Shown: positions 5,836 to 6,987 of the stretch, one piece after another
Numbering within the stretch: position 1 is the first letter of the stretch
Layout: each line of letters begins with the position of its first letter
DNA from: Clostridia bacterium
GTDB taxonomy: Bacteria > Bacillota > Clostridia > Oscillospirales > Acutalibacteraceae
Direction of reading: 5' to 3'
Assembly: GCA_017442445.1 (NCBI GenBank)
Contig: JAFRZS010000060.1
Coordinates: 1-6,987, forward strand
Length of the DNA: 6,987 bases
Translations under genes and position numbers: made by a program
Notes under the pieces: generated by a model
Databases searched by the model: none
The model's input: the letters and a program-made list of their open reading frames with translations, nothing else
What the model was told of the DNA's origin: nothing

Positions 5836-6987
5836 TCATTCAACTACAACTGCACCGAATTTACAGCTTTCATAACACTTGCCGCACTTGATACATACAT
5901 CTGTGTCAATAGTGTGTTTTTCTTTTACCTTGCCTGAAATTGCATTAACAGGACAATTTCTTGCACACAAGGTACAACCCTTACAGTTGTCGTTGATTGA
6001 GTATGAAACCATATCAATACATTCCTTTGCAGGACATTTCTTATCGTTGATGTGTGCTTCATATTCGTCTCTGAAATATTTTATTGTTGTAAGTACGGGA
6101 TTGGGTGCTGTCTGACCGAGTCCGCAAAGCGCACCGTCTTTGATTGATACACAAAGCTCTTCAAGTAACTCAATGTCACCCTCCATACCTTTGCCTGAAA
6201 CGATGCGTTCAAGCACCTCTAACATCCTCTTGGTACCAAGGCGACAATGAATACATTTACCGCATGATTCTTTTGCAGTAAAGTCAAGGAAGAATTTTGC
6301 CATGCCGACCATACAGGTTGAGGAATCCATGACAACCATACCGCCTGAACCCATTATCGCTCCCGTTGCACCCAGTTTCTTATAATCAATAACTGTATCA
6401 ATCAATGACATCGGAATACAACCGCCTGACGGTCCGCCCATCTGTACAGCCTTAAATTCTGCATCATCTCTGATACCGCCGCCGATATTGAATATTACAT
6501 CGCGGAGTGTTTTACCCATGGGGATTTCTACAAGTCCGCCGCGTTTGATTTTACCTGTAAGTGCAAATACCTTTGTACCCTTGCTGTCTTCAGTTCCCAT
6601 AGCCGAAAAGGCGTTTCCGCCGTTTAATAAAATCCACGGTACATTTGCAAAGGTTTCAACATTGTTGATATTTGAAGGCTTGTGCCAGTAACCTGACTGT
6701 GCCGGGAAAGGCGGTTTGAGTCTGGGCATTCCTCTCTGACCTTCAAGAGATTCAATAAGTGCTGTTTCTTCACCGCATACAAATGCACCTGCACCTGCTT
6801 TAATTCTCATTTCGCAAGAAAATGACGAACCAAGTATGTTATTGCCGAGATAACCTTTTTCTTTCGCTTCTTTAATTGCGTTTTCAAGTCTTAAAATTGC
6901 GAGAGGATATTCTGCACGGACATATACAACAGCTTCACTTGCGCCGATTGCATATGCACCGATGAGCATACCTTCGATAAGGTTATG
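5836..6987 (-). CDS. NuoF/HydB/HndC-like NADH-binding flavoprotein subunit with two C-terminal [4Fe-4S] clusters (5' end missing)
   Basis: The last 383 residues of a subunit running off the right edge; the first visible residues HNLIEG precede MLIGAYAIGA exactly as inside NuoF-family proteins, so the ATG at 6967-6969 is internal. Visible landmarks (H at the edge = 1): NADH/FMN motif GAGAFVCGEETAL (65-77); SLEGQRGMPRLKPPFPA (80-96); an SLBB-like region about 140-190; the NuoF [4Fe-4S] ligands C242, C245, C248 and C288; C318 and C323, a Cys pair found in HydB/HndC-type proteins; and a two-cluster ferredoxin domain C335/338/341/345 and C365/368/371/375. The added ferredoxin domain separates it from complex I NuoF and places it with HydB/HndC/HylB/StnB subunits that oxidise or reduce NADH at FMN and pass electrons to ferredoxin. 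Stop TGA at 5836-5838 abuts the next gene. The N-terminal 2Fe-2S domain and a NuoE-like partner would be beyond the window. Confidence 0.93.
   Translation of the reverse strand, partial: HNLIEGMLIGAYAIGASEAVVYVRAEYPLAILRLENAIKEAKEKGYLGNNILGSSFSCEMRIKAGAGAFVCGEETALIESLEGQRGMPRLKPPFPAQSGYWHKPSNINNVETFANVPWILLNGGNAFSAMGTEDSKGTKVFALTGKIKRGGLVEIPMGKTLRDVIFNIGGGIRDDAEFKAVQMGGPSGGCIPMSLIDTVIDYKKLGATGAIMGSGGMVVMDSSTCMVGMAKFFLDFTAKESCGKCIHCRLGTKRMLEVLERIVSGKGMEGDIELLEELCVSIKDGALCGLGQTAPNPVLTTIKYFRDEYEAHINDKKCPAKECIDMVSYSINDNCKGCTLCARNCPVNAISGKVKEKHTIDTDVCIKCGKCYESCKFGAVVVE

Noticed and set aside
6967..6969. ATG as the start of the NuoF-like gene
   Set aside because: The frame is open upstream to the window edge and encodes HNLIEG, the conserved NuoF sequence before this Met, so the gene is only partly in the window.
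1..6987. CRISPR arrays, tRNA/rRNA genes, insertion sequences, riboswitches
   Set aside because: No regularly spaced short repeats, cloverleaf-like segments, transposase frames or recognisable aptamer cores were seen; the non-coding stretches are short.

Overview
The window looks like the chromosome of an anaerobic, low-to-moderate GC Gram-positive bacterium of the Clostridia, probably a gut member of the Oscillospiraceae/Ruminococcaceae or a relative. This is inferred from the AT-rich codon use, strong AGGAGG-type ribosome binding sites, a secreted GLUG-repeat protein with a clostridial-style C-terminal module, and a flavin/iron-sulfur NAD(P)H oxidoreductase of the kind used by fermenters and acetogens. 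The species cannot be named from sequence alone.

Left part (1-522). On the minus strand lies the receiver domain of an AgrA/LytTR-type response regulator. It is interrupted by an in-frame TAA, after which the same frame continues with well-conserved receiver sequence to the window edge, so it looks like a recent nonsense pseudogene. Its promoter sits inside a 15+15 bp inverted repeat (362-398). A separate sigma-A-type promoter drives the divergent gene on the plus strand.

Middle part (523-2255). A 560-residue exported protein with a signal peptide, a GLUG-type repeat region (probably a beta-helix) and a C-terminal module resembling those of clostridial surface proteins. It ends at a perfect 10-bp stem-loop terminator that also lies just past the end of the convergent minus-strand operon.

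Right part (2256-6987). A minus-strand operon reading leftward from beyond the right edge: (i) a NuoF/HydB/HndC-like NADH-binding flavoprotein with two C-terminal [4Fe-4S] clusters, 5' end missing; (ii) a 927-residue fusion of a 2Fe-2S domain, a GltD/NfnB-like FAD-NAD(P)H oxidoreductase, several [4Fe-4S] motifs and a much reduced NuoG/formate-dehydrogenase-like tail; (iii) an unrecognised 250-residue soluble, probably helical protein. Together (i) and (ii) have the part list of a cytosolic electron-bifurcating NADH/NADPH/ferredoxin transhydrogenase resembling the Sporomusa-type Nfn (Stn) complex. A NuoE-like partner would be expected just beyond base 6987. None of the [FeFe]-hydrogenase H-cluster motifs and no molybdenum catalytic core are present in the visible part.
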